NCBI RefSeq assembly: GCF_034932105.1
Contig: NZ_JAYGIG010000016.1
Location: forward strand, 1-64,000
From: Leptothoe sp034932105
GTDB taxonomy: Bacteria > Cyanobacteriota > Cyanobacteriia > Phormidesmidales > Phormidesmidaceae
Length of the DNA: 64,000 nt
Direction of reading: 5' to 3'
Within the stretch, counting starts at the first letter, position 1. The number at the start of each line of letters is the position of its first letter. The notes beneath the pieces are model-generated. The model was not told where the DNA came from. It made no database searches and saw only the letters and a list, made by a program, of their open reading frames with translations. Both the position numbers and the translations under genes were made by a program. Of this stretch, positions 9,481 through 18,010 are shown in pieces.

Positions 9481-10284
9481 ATGTACCAAATGCCCCAAAC
9501 CTCAGACAGTGGACTGGTTGAACATAGGTTTTCGAATGGGCAACTTGCCAAGATCCTGAAAGTGGCTGATGGTACAAGCTACGAAAAAGCCCTGTCGATC
9601 TTAGGTTTGCAAGGCCCCACCCCCACATTGCTCGTGATTGGCGGCGCTAGCCACATGACGAGTGAGAGCCAGGCCAAGCTGTTGCAATTTTTTAACGATA
9701 CCTTGGCTCCCCTGTCTAAAACGTTGGGCATCACCGTTTTAGATGGCGGCACGGATGCTGGCGTTATTCATATGATGGGGGAGGCTCGCCACCATGTGAG
9801 TGGTCGGTTTGATCTGATCGGCGTTGCCCCACTAAGACGGGTCATTTTCCCCGACAGTGAGCCTTTCCCCCAGACAACCAACGATCACGACTATCCCCCG
9901 GTGGATCTGGAACCCCATCACACCCATTTTTTCCTGGTTCCCGGTGAAAACTGGGGCAGTGAGTCTAGGTGGTTAGCTAAGTTTTCGTCAGTTTTAGCCA
10001 GTCCCTTACCCTCTATGACCATCCTGATCAATGGGGGGCAAGTGTCCCTTATGGACTTGCGGCTGAATCTAGAGTTAGGTAGACAGGTCACTATTATTGC
10101 GGGCAGTGGTCGTTTAGCCGATCAGGTAGCCGATACCATCAGCGGGGCAAACCCATCGGACAATGAAACCATCCAAGCTCTAGTTCAAACTTACTATCCT
10201 AGACAGCTATCTGTATTTAATCTCCTCTCCACCTCATTAGGGGAGCTAAGGGCTCAATTGGACCTGTATTTTAATCCCTCATAA
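9481..10284 (+). CDS. SLOG-superfamily LSDAT-like nucleotide-sensor protein
   Basis: A 267-residue soluble protein. It shows the Rossmann-like SLOG/LSDAT pattern: LLVIGGASHM near residue 52, a helix ending in LLQFFNDTL, then ITVLDGGTDAGVIHMMGEA near 86, and a later TILINGGQ and VTIIAGSGR. LSDAT domains are the prokaryotic relatives of the ligand-binding domain of TRPM channels and are predicted to bind NAD-derived or similar nucleotides. In known gene neighbourhoods they accompany SLATT 2TM effectors, as here. It lies 257 bp after the 2TM-GH19 gene in the same direction. The start is ATG 9481, with AAGAG just upstream; a second ATG at 9490 is possible. The ligand and partner are inferences. 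Confidence 0.8.
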   Translation: MYQMPQTSDSGLVEHRFSNGQLAKILKVADGTSYEKALSILGLQGPTPTLLVIGGASHMTSESQAKLLQFFNDTLAPLSKTLGITVLDGGTDAGVIHMMGEARHHVSGRFDLIGVAPLRRVIFPDSEPFPQTTNDHDYPPVDLEPHHTHFFLVPGENWGSESRWLAKFSSVLASPLPSMTILINGGQVSLMDLRLNLELGRQVTIIAGSGRLADQVADTISGANPSDNETIQALVQTYYPRQLSVFNLLSTSLGELRAQLDLYFNPS

Positions 10285-10379
10285 TTCAGGGTTGAGATAT
10301 CTGACTTTGTGCCCCGCTGATCCAGGATTTACCAGCGATTGCCAGCGCTTTTGCCAAGGATAAAAGTAATCTTTAAGAA

Positions 10380-10407
10380 TTGAAATACGGTGTTGGCAGG
10401 GTATGCT
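10380..10407 (+). promoter_or_regulatory. Sigma70-type promoter of the RRM protein gene
   Basis: TTGAAA at 10380-10385 and TATGCT at 10402-10407 are separated by 16 bases. A start near 10414 would give a leader of about 150 nt, in line with the long, cold-responsive leaders known for cyanobacterial rbp genes. Confidence 0.55.
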
Positions 10408-10564
10408 AGAGTGCTATGGCAATACGTTACTGCCTTCAGTAGCTGTTCAGTTTTCGGTACGATACGCTCACAGTTCAACTCGACCAGTTCAATCTCAACT
10501 TCGATTTGATTCTAGAGGGATCTCCCGTAATAACTCGTTGCATATCAAACTTAGGAGACTCTCT

Positions 10565-10840
10565 ATGTCCATTTATGTTGGCAATCTGTCCTACGATGCT
10601 TCTCAGGAGGACATCAATGCTGTCTTTGCTGAGTACGGGGCGGTTGCACGTGTCCATCTACCCACTGATCGTGAAACCGGTCGTCCTCGTGGTTTTGCCT
10701 TTGTAGAAATGGCTTCGGAAGACGAAGAAACCGCTGCTATCGAGGCCCTAGATGGTGCACAGTGGATGGGCAGGGATCTGCGCGTCAACAAGGCTCGTCC
10801 CCGTGAGGAACGTGGCGGCGGTGGTGGCGGTCGATTTTAG
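10565..10840 (+). CDS. RRM-type RNA-binding protein (cyanobacterial Rbp family)
   Basis: A 91-residue single RRM protein. RNP2 is IYVGNLSY (residues 3-10) and RNP1 is RGFAFVEM (about 41-48); a glycine-rich tail (GGGGGG) ends the protein. Members bind single-stranded RNA, are often cold-induced, and have been linked to mRNA localisation at thylakoids. The start is ATG 10565, preceded by AGGAG at 10553-10557; an in-frame ATG at 10403 would add a non-conserved stretch and lies at the promoter. It is followed by rpsU, an arrangement known from Anabaena rbp genes. Confidence 0.93.
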   Translation: MSIYVGNLSYDASQEDINAVFAEYGAVARVHLPTDRETGRPRGFAFVEMASEDEETAAIEALDGAQWMGRDLRVNKARPREERGGGGGGRF

Positions 10841-10891
10841 TTGAAATCTGCCTAATTTGGGGGTGTGTTTTGCACTCAACCCTGCTTTATC

Positions 10892-10918
10892 ATGGGGCGG
10901 TTAAGCTGCTCCATTTTT
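10892..10918 (+). terminator. Weak intrinsic terminator between the RRM gene and rpsU
   Basis: ATGGGGC (10892-10898) can pair with GCTCCAT (10908-10914) including one G-U pair, followed by a run of T to 10918. It may allow partial read-through into rpsU. Confidence 0.45.
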
Positions 10919-10937
10919 GTCGTTAAAGGAGAATACT

Positions 10938-11150
10938 ATGGCCCAGGTTATCCTTGGGGATGATGAAGGTATTGAATCAGCGCTGCGAAGATTTAAGCGC
11001 AAGGTTGTTCAGGCGGGTATTTTTTCAGATATGAAAAAGCACCGTTACTTTGAGACCCCAGCTGAGAAGTTAAAGCGTAAAGCGATCGCAAAACATCGCC
11101 AGAAGCGTTGGAGTCGCAATCGTAGCAACCGCAATAACAATAGGGATTAG
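10938..11150 (+). CDS. rpsU: Ribosomal protein S21
   Basis: A 70-residue small-subunit protein needed for initiation-competent 30S subunits. It starts MAQVILGDDEGIESALRRFKRKV and has the basic C-terminal tail typical of S21. ATG 10938 is preceded by AAGGAGA at 10926-10932, so the in-frame TTG at 10917 is not the start. It follows the RRM protein gene and is probably partly cotranscribed. Confidence 0.97.
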   Translation: MAQVILGDDEGIESALRRFKRKVVQAGIFSDMKKHRYFETPAEKLKRKAIAKHRQKRWSRNRSNRNNNRD

Positions 11151-11186
11151 ACCCTGTCTGTAGTATCCAGCCCTCAGTTAGAATTT

Positions 11187-11228
11187 CAACAAAACGGCCC
11201 CTTTCTATGGAAAGAGGCCGTTTTGTTG
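11187..11228 (+). terminator. Strong hairpin terminator after rpsU
   Basis: CAACAAAACGGCC (11187-11199) pairs perfectly with 11216-11228, with extra inner pairs around CTTTC/GAAAG. The arm itself carries the T-rich stretch. It lies 36 bases past the rpsU stop. Confidence 0.75.
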
Positions 11229-11321
11229 AGGGCTATTTTCTAGGGGCGCGACGCCTTCAGGTGTTTTATGGCTTCTTTGGGGCACCAACTCAAAGCGAGA
11301 CGTTTTCCCAAGGAGAGTATT

Positions 11322-11369
11322 CAGAAGTCAGGAGTCAGGGATCAGGACCTCACTGGCTTCTGGCTTCTG
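11322..11369. repeat. Imperfect inverted repeat between rpsU and carB
   Basis: The arm at 11322-11341 (CAGAAGTCAGGAGTCAGGGA) pairs with 11350-11369 with about 17 of 20 matches, and a short GGATCAGG/CCTGATTCC echo extends it. TCAGGAGTCAGG-type repeats are common between cyanobacterial genes. It could also fold at the end of the carB transcript. Confidence 0.6.
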
Positions 11370-11437
11370 GCCCCTGATTCCCCACCTAGCCAGGATTTTC
11401 CGGCTTAAGTTAATACCCCTTCTTTGCCAGAAACGTC

Positions 11438-14400
11438 CTAAGTAATGTAGTCCTGCAGAGCTTTAACCTCCAGGGTTTGGGTTTGCAGGGAGCGGATAGC
11501 TTCAATGGTTGCCCTGGCCCCGGAAAGGGTGGTGATGGTAGGAATTTTATAATCCAGGGCTGTCCGACGAATCATGCGATCGTCTTCCTGGGCGGTGGCT
11601 CCTGAGGGGGTGTTGATGATCAGCTGAATTTCCCTATTTTTGATGGAGTCAATTACATGGGGACGTCCCTCATGCACTTTGTACACTAGATCCACTTCTA
11701 ACCCATGGGCCTGGAGTACCTTACGGGTACCGACGGTGGCAATCAGCTGAAATCCTAAAGCCGAGAGTTCTTGCGCAATGGCAACCACGGCTTCTTTTTC
11801 CCGATCATTCATGGATATAAAGGTGGTGCCACTGAGGGGCAGCTCCTGACTGGCCGCCAGTTCAGCTTTAGCAAAGGCTCGGCCAAAGTCAATGTCGATC
11901 CCCATGACTTCGCCCGTAGATCGCATTTCTGGCCCCAGCAGGGTGTCGGTGCCGGGAAACTTGCTGAAGGGTAGAACAGCTTCTTTCACCGAAATATGCT
12001 TGGGGATCACTTCGGTGGTAACGCCCAACTCCGCCAAGGTTTGCCCAGACATCACCAGGACAGCAACCTTGGCTAGGGGAATGCCCGTGGCCTTGGAGAC
12101 AAAGGGCACGGTGCGAGACGCCCGAGGGTTGGCTTCCAGGATGTATACCTGGTCATCTTTGATGGCGAATTGAATGTTCATCAGGCCGATTACCTGAAGC
12201 GCCTTGGCTAGCTTGACGGTCCAATCACGAATGACCCCCAGGGTCTCGGCTTTGAGGGTGATGGTGGGTAGGGAACAGGCGGAGTCACCGGAGTGAATAC
12301 CCGCCTGTTCAATGTGCTCCATGATGCCCCCAATCACCACTTGGCCGGTGCGATCGCAAATGGCATCCACATCTACCTCAATGGCATTTTCCAAAAACCG
12401 ATCGATCAAAATCGGATGGTCCGGCTCCACCTGCACCGCCGTGGTCATATAGCGCTCCAGATCCTGATCGGAATAAACCACCTCCATGGCCCGGCCCCCA
12501 AGCACATAGCTGGGGCGTACCACCACGGGATAGTGAATTTTTTGGGCGATCTCCAGGGCTTCTTGGTAGCTGCGGGCGATGCCATTGGCGGGCTGGGTGA
12601 TGTCCAGATCCCAAAGAATCTTTTCAAACCGCTCCCGATCTTCAGCGGTGTCAATGGAGTCGGGGGACGTACCCCATATTTGGGTTTGAATGGGCTGACC
12701 GTTCACCTCCGGCCCACTGGCCAAATAGGCCTGGAGCGGCAGCGCCAGCTTCAGGGGAGTTTGGCCCCCAAACTGAATGATCACCCCGACGGGGTTCTCC
12801 GCTTCAATGATATTGAGCACATCTTCCTTGGTCAGGGGCTCAAAATACAGCCGGTCGCTGGTGTCATAGTCGGTGGATACGGTCTCCGGATTGGAGTTGA
12901 CCATGATGGTCTCAAAATCCTCGTCCTGCAGCGCATAGGAGGCATGGCAGCAGCAGTAGTCAAACTCGATTCCCTGGCCAATGCGGTTGGGTCCCCCACC
13001 CAAAATCATCACCTTGCGTCGGTTCGAGGGCTTGACCTCGGTTTCAGTTTCGTAGGTGGAGTAATAGTAGGGGGTGTAGGCCTCAAACTCAGCGGCACAG
13101 GTGTCCACCGTTTTATAGACCGGGATCACCCCCAGGGATTTGCGCTGGGTGCGCACCCGGTCCTCGTCGGTTTTGGTGGCATAGGCAATTTGGCTATCGC
13201 TAAAGCCCTGCTGCTTTACCGCCATCATTTGTTCTGGGGTAATGGCCTCTAGGGGGGTGCGTTTAAGCCATTTTTCCGTGACTAGCAGATCCTGGAGCTT
13301 GTCGATAAACCAGGGATCAATGCCGGTCAGCTCATAGATGTCCTGGGGACTGAGGCCCAGCTGCAGAGCATGGCGTAGGGAAAAAATCCGGTCCGGATTG
13401 GGGGAGCGCAAACTGGAACGCACCTTGGACAGGGTGGGGAGGGTTTCGTTGCGATCGCACCCCCAACCCGCCCGCCCCGTCTCCAAGGACCGCAATGCCT
13501 TTTGGAAGGACTCTTGGAAAGTGCGACCAATGGCCATGGCCTCACCCACCGACTTCATTTGGGTAGTCAGCAGGGGGGCACTGCCCGGAAACTTTTCAAA
13601 GGCAAACCGGGGAATCTTGGTGACGACATAGTCAATGGTGGGCTCAAAACTGGCCGGGGTTTTTTGGGTAATATCGTTGGAAATTTCACTCAGGGTATAG
13701 CCCACCGCCAGCTTGGCCGCAAATTTCGCAATGGGAAACCCCGTTGCCTTAGAAGCCAACGCCGAACTGCGAGACACCCGGGGATTCATCTCAATCACAA
13801 TCATTTCCCCCGTATCCGGGTTGATCGCAAACTGAATATTGGAGCCCCCCGTCTCCACCCCAATTTCACGAATGATCTTAATGGAGGCATCCCGTAACCG
13901 CTGGTATTCTTTGTCCGTCAGGGTTTGGGCCGGAGCCACGGTAATCGAATCCCCAGTGTGGATGCCCATGGGATCTAAATTTTCAATGGAGCAGACGATC
14001 ACCACGTTGTCGGCGAGGTCTCGCATCACCTCTAACTCATACTCTTTCCAGCCCAACAGGGATTTCTCCACCAAAATCTGAGAGACCGGGCTAGCGTCCA
14101 GACCCGACTTAGCAATAGTTTCAAACTCTTCCTGGTTGTAGGCAATGCCACCGCCCGTGCCGCCGAGGGTAAACGCTGGTCGAATAATCAGCGGATAGAT
14201 CCCAATCTCATTGGCAATCATCTGGGCTTCGTCCATGGTTTCCGCCAAACCCGATGGACACATACCTACGCCGATGCGCTCCATCGCCTCTTTAAAGAGA
14301 CGGCGATCTTCGGCCATTTCAATAGCATTTAGCTTGGCCCCAATCAGCTCCACATTGTGCTTAGCCAGCACCCCTGACTTAGCCAAATCAACCGCCAAAT

Positions 14401-14689
14401 TAAGCGCGGTCTGCCCCCCCATGGTGGGTAGTAGGGCATCGGGCTTTTCCTGCTCAATTACCCGCGTCACCAGCTCCAGGGTGAGGGGCTCAATATACGT
14501 CCGATCCGCCGTTTCGGGATCGGTCATAATGGTGGCCGGGTTGGAGTTAATTAGCACCACCTCATAGCCTTCTTCCCGCAGAGCCTTGCAGGCCTGGGTG
14601 CCCGAATAATCAAACTCGCAAGCTTGACCGATAACAATCGGACCGGAACCAATTAACAAAATCTTGCGGAGGTCGTTGCGGCGGGGCAT
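11438..14689 (-). CDS. carB: Carbamoyl-phosphate synthase large subunit
   Basis: A full-length 1083-residue protein that makes carbamoyl phosphate from bicarbonate, ammonia and two ATP, for arginine and pyrimidine synthesis. The two homologous halves are clear: the first opens with RKILLIGSGPIVIGQACEFDYSG and the second near residue 560 with KVMILGGGPNRIGQGIEFDYCC. Both ATP-grasp domains show MEHIEQAGIHSGDS-type and EMNPR/EANPR motifs. The C-terminal allosteric MGS-like domain includes LIINTPSG. The length is normal. It starts at ATG 14689. It is not next to carA here and is flanked by unrelated genes. Confidence 0.98.
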   Translation of the reverse strand: MPRRNDLRKILLIGSGPIVIGQACEFDYSGTQACKALREEGYEVVLINSNPATIMTDPETADRTYIEPLTLELVTRVIEQEKPDALLPTMGGQTALNLAVDLAKSGVLAKHNVELIGAKLNAIEMAEDRRLFKEAMERIGVGMCPSGLAETMDEAQMIANEIGIYPLIIRPAFTLGGTGGGIAYNQEEFETIAKSGLDASPVSQILVEKSLLGWKEYELEVMRDLADNVVIVCSIENLDPMGIHTGDSITVAPAQTLTDKEYQRLRDASIKIIREIGVETGGSNIQFAINPDTGEMIVIEMNPRVSRSSALASKATGFPIAKFAAKLAVGYTLSEISNDITQKTPASFEPTIDYVVTKIPRFAFEKFPGSAPLLTTQMKSVGEAMAIGRTFQESFQKALRSLETGRAGWGCDRNETLPTLSKVRSSLRSPNPDRIFSLRHALQLGLSPQDIYELTGIDPWFIDKLQDLLVTEKWLKRTPLEAITPEQMMAVKQQGFSDSQIAYATKTDEDRVRTQRKSLGVIPVYKTVDTCAAEFEAYTPYYYSTYETETEVKPSNRRKVMILGGGPNRIGQGIEFDYCCCHASYALQDEDFETIMVNSNPETVSTDYDTSDRLYFEPLTKEDVLNIIEAENPVGVIIQFGGQTPLKLALPLQAYLASGPEVNGQPIQTQIWGTSPDSIDTAEDRERFEKILWDLDITQPANGIARSYQEALEIAQKIHYPVVVRPSYVLGGRAMEVVYSDQDLERYMTTAVQVEPDHPILIDRFLENAIEVDVDAICDRTGQVVIGGIMEHIEQAGIHSGDSACSLPTITLKAETLGVIRDWTVKLAKALQVIGLMNIQFAIKDDQVYILEANPRASRTVPFVSKATGIPLAKVAVLVMSGQTLAELGVTTEVIPKHISVKEAVLPFSKFPGTDTLLGPEMRSTGEVMGIDIDFGRAFAKAELAASQELPLSGTTFISMNDREKEAVVAIAQELSALGFQLIATVGTRKVLQAHGLEVDLVYKVHEGRPHVIDSIKNREIQLIINTPSGATAQEDDRMIRRTALDYKIPTITTLSGARATIEAIRSLQTQTLEVKALQDYIT

Positions 14690-14993
14690 AAGCGGGCGTT
14701 GGGGAAATCGAGGGCAAATCTGGACAGCTCATATCAGCGCCAGATCAACGGATCTAAATGATTAAATCCAAATCATTGTAGGCCTTTCTTTCACTCCCAA
14801 GGTGGAGATTTTTCAGGAGTTTTTAACCACCTTGGGGTTAACAGCCATCAACGATGGCAAATCGCCCTCGGCCATGCCCCCAGTCTCCGGGTGTATATTC
14901 ATGCAACTAGGCCAGACAACCCAGCCAGACAACCAGGCCAGACAACCGGGATTATTGCCCCATATCGTAGCCAGGGTCTATCACCCGACCAAT
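14690..14993. other. Intergenic region upstream of carB
   Basis: This stretch between carB and the lipoprotein terminator has no convincing gene. It holds three copies of GCCAGACAACC-like sequence spaced 13 bp apart (14911, 14924, 14937). A 79-codon frame on the + strand runs through it but has no recognisable content. Confidence 0.5.
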
Positions 14994-15039
14994 AAAAATG
15001 GAGAGGTGCTGTACTCTACAGCGGCACCTCTCCATTTTT
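14994..15039 (-). terminator. Strong terminator downstream of the lipoprotein gene
   Basis: A perfect 16-bp stem: 14994-15009 pairs with 15024-15039, around a GGTGC core with A- and T-rich outer ends, so it could work in both directions. It lies 60 bases past the lipoprotein stop. Confidence 0.85.
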
Positions 15040-15098
15040 GAAATTACATTGAAATTGCGAAGGGAGAACCGATGTACCTGGGTCCTCCCGATGGGAAA

Positions 15099-15518
15099 TT
15101 AGCCTTCGCCGCCTTCGCCGCCTTCGCCACCTTCGCTGCCTTCGCCAGTCACTGCGTCCTCAACTTCACCAGCCGCATCGCCAGCAGCGTCTACGGCACT
15201 ACCAGCCGCATCGCCAGCGGCATCGACAGTACCATCGACAGCTTTACCAGCTGCATCGACGGCACCACCGGCTGCTTCACCGGCTGCATCAACGGCACCA
15301 CCAGCTGCTTCACCAGCTGCATCGACGGCACCACCAGCTGCATCACCGGCCGCATCGACGGCTTCACCGGCTGCATCAACGGCTTCACCCGCTTTGTCCA
15401 CAGCGGTACCAGCCGCGTCATTCGCATCTTTTACATTGTCAGTAGTACCGCCGCCACAGGCAGCAACAGCCGCAGCGACACCCAGGCTCAAAAATAGTTG
15501 AATTGCACGAGTCTTCAT
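15099..15518 (-). CDS. Small lipoprotein with 11-residue Ala/Gly/Asp repeats
   Basis: A 139-residue protein. The N-terminus is a signal peptide (MKTRAIQLFLSLGVAAAVAAC) with a lipobox-type cysteine at residue 21, so the mature protein is probably membrane-anchored and extracytoplasmic. From about residue 38 to 120 it consists of 11-residue repeats of the form GxAAGxAVDAA, about six copies, ending in an acidic Gly/Glu tail (GEGGEGGEG). Hendecad repeats of this composition favour amphipathic helices, as in LEA-like and membrane-surface proteins. A good ribosome site (GGAG) precedes the start. The gene has its own strong terminator. No family was recognised; a stress-protective or envelope role is a guess. 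Confidence 0.8.
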   Translation of the reverse strand: MKTRAIQLFLSLGVAAAVAACGGGTTDNVKDANDAAGTAVDKAGEAVDAAGEAVDAAGDAAGGAVDAAGEAAGGAVDAAGEAAGGAVDAAGKAVDGTVDAAGDAAGSAVDAAGDAAGEVEDAVTGEGSEGGEGGEGGEG

Positions 15519-15825
15519 TCTGATTATCTCCGTTTTAAATGGGTGAGCTAAGCCACCGACTAACTATTTTGCATACAAACTAACCATTTGCTTTCTTTGA
15601 TAAAAAAAACTGTGGTGATTGACGGATTTGAATAAGCCAAGATGTCTGTGCATTCACCCGTACGGACATCTTGATAATGAATCTGTCAGGAAACCCACAG
15701 TAAAGTAAGGCTTCAGTGAAGCAGAGAGAGAGCCTAGGGATATGATGACCGTAGTAGGTGTTATTGATTGCTAATCTCAATAGCTATCTACCATCCCCAC
15801 TCTTAATAATTTGTTCCTAGCCCCT
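15519..15825. other. Divergent intergenic region with a 9-bp inverted repeat
   Basis: This region separates the lipoprotein gene from the ABC ATPase gene. CAAGATGTC at 15638-15646 is inverted at 15665-15673, a possible operator or hairpin. TTGACG at 15619-15624 could be a -35 box for the ABC gene, but no clear -10 follows. No gene is seen. Confidence 0.4.
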
Positions 15826-16938
15826 ATGCCTACGGTTTCCCAGACCTCTTCTGAATTGAAGTCAACACCTTTATCCACGGTACTGCAGCTTTACGATGTA
15901 ACAAAGCAGTACCCACAACAGGCGGTTCCTGCCATCAATCAGGTCAGTTTAAAGCTAGGCCAGGGAGAACTCCTGGCGCTGTTGGGACCATCGGGCTGTG
16001 GCAAAACAACCTTGTTGAGAACTATTGCAGGATTTGAAATTCCTGAGACGGGTTGGATCGAATTGGCCCAGCAGCCAGTGTGTGGTCAGGGGGCTGCCGT
16101 TCCGCCAGAACGGCGTGATGTGGGCATTGTGTTTCAGGATTACGCCCTATTTCCCCATTTATGTGTGATGGATAATGTCGCCTTTGGTCTGAAGCACCTG
16201 AGTCGTCATCGACGGATGCCCCATGACCAGATTCACACCCTGGCCCAAGAAGCGATCCAGCTGGTGGGATTAGCCGGGTATGAAACGCGCTATCCCCATG
16301 CCCTATCGGGGGGGCAACAGCAGCGGGTGGCCTTGGCTAGGGCCCTAGCCCCTCGACCGTCCCTAGTGCTGCTGGACGAGCCCTTTAGTAATTTGGACGT
16401 CCAGGTGCGTCTGTACCTGCGCCAGGAAGTCCGTAGCATTCTCAAGGGGGTGGGGGCTTCAGGAATTTTTGTCACCCACGATCAGCAGGAGGCGTTGGCC
16501 ATTGCCGACCGGGTGGCGGTGATGCGGGCAGGGCGGATTGAGCAGTTGGCGAGCCCAGAGGAAATTTATGAGCAACCGGCCTCCCAGTTCATTGCTGATT
16601 TTGTCACCCAGGCTAACTTTCTCGAAGCCCAGCGCTCAGGGGATGGATGGCAAACCGCCCTAGGATTGGTGGATCCGGCTATGGTGCATCCCACGGAGGC
16701 GACCCAAGGAATGCTGATGCTGCGGCAGGAGGAGCTGTCTCTTCAGGCGGTGGAAACGGATGGGGATAAGGTTTTGGTGATTTGCGATCGCGAATTCCTC
16801 GGCCGCGAATACAAATACACCCTGACCCACCCCACCCTGGGTAATTTGCAAGCCCGCACCCCCATGAAGTTTGCCATGGGGGATACCGTCCAAGTGAGCG
16901 TTAAGCCAAATCCCTATGGGTTGAGGGTATTTGATTAG
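15826..16938 (+). CDS. ABC transporter ATP-binding protein (iron/spermidine/sulfate-type)
   Basis: A 370-residue ATPase of an importer. Walker A is GPSGCGKTT, the Q-loop is FQDYALFPHL, the signature is LSGGQQQRVALARAL, Walker B is LVLLDEPFSNLD and the H-loop VTHDQ. A C-terminal regulatory TOBE-like domain (about 285-370) ends in VQVSVKPNPYGLRVFD. The overall form fits the Fbp/Fut (ferric iron), Pot and Cys group; the substrate cannot be settled. No permease or binding-protein gene is nearby. I chose ATG 15826; a TTG at 15811 would add five residues. Confidence 0.9.
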   Translation: MPTVSQTSSELKSTPLSTVLQLYDVTKQYPQQAVPAINQVSLKLGQGELLALLGPSGCGKTTLLRTIAGFEIPETGWIELAQQPVCGQGAAVPPERRDVGIVFQDYALFPHLCVMDNVAFGLKHLSRHRRMPHDQIHTLAQEAIQLVGLAGYETRYPHALSGGQQQRVALARALAPRPSLVLLDEPFSNLDVQVRLYLRQEVRSILKGVGASGIFVTHDQQEALAIADRVAVMRAGRIEQLASPEEIYEQPASQFIADFVTQANFLEAQRSGDGWQTALGLVDPAMVHPTEATQGMLMLRQEELSLQAVETDGDKVLVICDREFLGREYKYTLTHPTLGNLQARTPMKFAMGDTVQVSVKPNPYGLRVFD

Positions 16939-16967
16939 AACTTTGTAGTTATTTAGCCTTAGGTGGC

Positions 16968-17825
16968 TCAGGATAAGTAGTCCAATAAGGATTGCCGCAT
17001 GACCTCCACTGGAGGTGGCTGTTGAGTCCATATTTCTAAGGCTGCCGCTCCCTGCTGGACCAGCATTTCTAACCCATCAAATGGCATCAGTCCGGCCGTA
17101 CTGGCCTGCTGTAAAAACTGCGTAGGTCGGGGAGTGTAGATCAAATCGTAGGCAACGGCCTGACTGGGGAGCAAGCCGATCTGAGCATCGGTCAAGGGCG
17201 ATGCCGCCCCATGGGGAGCCATCCCCACGGGAGTCGAGTTGATTATCAACCCCACCCTGGGCAGCAGATCATTCAACCGATCCCAAGCATGAACCGCTAG
17301 GGGGGGCTGTAAAGGGGAGGTTTTCCAGCCCTGGGCAAAGGCTGCTAGTTTTTCCGCGCTGCGCCCCACCACTAAAATTTCTGGACAGCCTAGCTGGTGA
17401 CAGGCGGCCACCACGGCTCGGGCGGCACCGCCGTTACCCAGGATCAGCGCCGGTGACTGGCTCCAGTCTCGTCCTAAGGCCTGCAACGGAGCCATAAATC
17501 CGGCCGCATCCGTATTGGTGCCATGCCAACTACCCTCGTTCCACCAGACGGTGTTGACCGCCCCGATGGCCTGGGCCACCGGAGAAACATGGGCCAGCAG
17601 TGGCATGATGGTCTGCTTGTGGGGAATGGTGATGTTAAATCCCGTCAGCCCCATGGCGGCAAACCCATTGATGGCGGTTTTGAGCCGCTCTGGAGCAATC
17701 GGAAACGGCAAGTACACATAGTCAATGCCCAGGGTTGCGATCGCAGCATTGTGCATAATCGGCGACATGGAATGCTTGACCGGATAGCCAATCACCCCCA
17801 GGAGCTGAGTTGTCCCTTTAATCAT
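16968..17825 (-). CDS. aroE: Shikimate dehydrogenase
   Basis: A 285-residue NADPH-dependent enzyme reducing 3-dehydroshikimate to shikimate in aromatic amino acid synthesis. Substrate-site motifs are YPVKHSMSPIMHN, NITIPHK (catalytic Lys) and NTDAAGF (catalytic Asp). The NADP site is GNGGAARAV. Length fits the family when started at ATG 17825 (MIKGTTQLLGVIGYP). An upstream ATG at 17909 would add 28 residues made from a short repeat (TGTCCTGAGTTG twice) and is unlikely. It is convergent with the ABC gene and divergent from trpB. Confidence 0.96.
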   Translation of the reverse strand: MIKGTTQLLGVIGYPVKHSMSPIMHNAAIATLGIDYVYLPFPIAPERLKTAINGFAAMGLTGFNITIPHKQTIMPLLAHVSPVAQAIGAVNTVWWNEGSWHGTNTDAAGFMAPLQALGRDWSQSPALILGNGGAARAVVAACHQLGCPEILVVGRSAEKLAAFAQGWKTSPLQPPLAVHAWDRLNDLLPRVGLIINSTPVGMAPHGAASPLTDAQIGLLPSQAVAYDLIYTPRPTQFLQQASTAGLMPFDGLEMLVQQGAAALEIWTQQPPPVEVMRQSLLDYLS

Positions 17826-18010
17826 TAACGGTTTAATCACCACAGATTTGTGTCCTGAGTTGTGTCCTGAGTTGGTGTCGTGGGTCGGTAGGATGCGTAG
17901 CGCTCCCAATTACTTATAATGAAACCTGCTACCTGGCAAGAAACCTGAATTTCACCGTTTTCCCCAGGACTCCATTAGCTCCATCCACCGCCCTAATCCC
18001 CACAACCATC

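Noticed and set aside
12293..13252. 319-codon open frame antisense to carB
   Set aside because: It lies wholly within conserved carB, has no ribosome site or recognisable domain, and long antisense frames are common in such GC-balanced genes.
14802..15041. 79-codon frame upstream of carB
   Set aside because: It contains short DNA repeats and ends in the terminator hairpin; no domain or ribosome site.
15072..15497. Cys/Thr/Ser-rich 141-codon frame on the + strand
   Set aside because: It is the complement of the 11-residue repeats of the lipoprotein gene, which has a signal peptide, ribosome site and terminator.
15580..15780. 66-codon minus-strand frame between the lipoprotein and ABC genes
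   Set aside because: It crosses the inverted repeat and probable promoter region and has no recognisable content.
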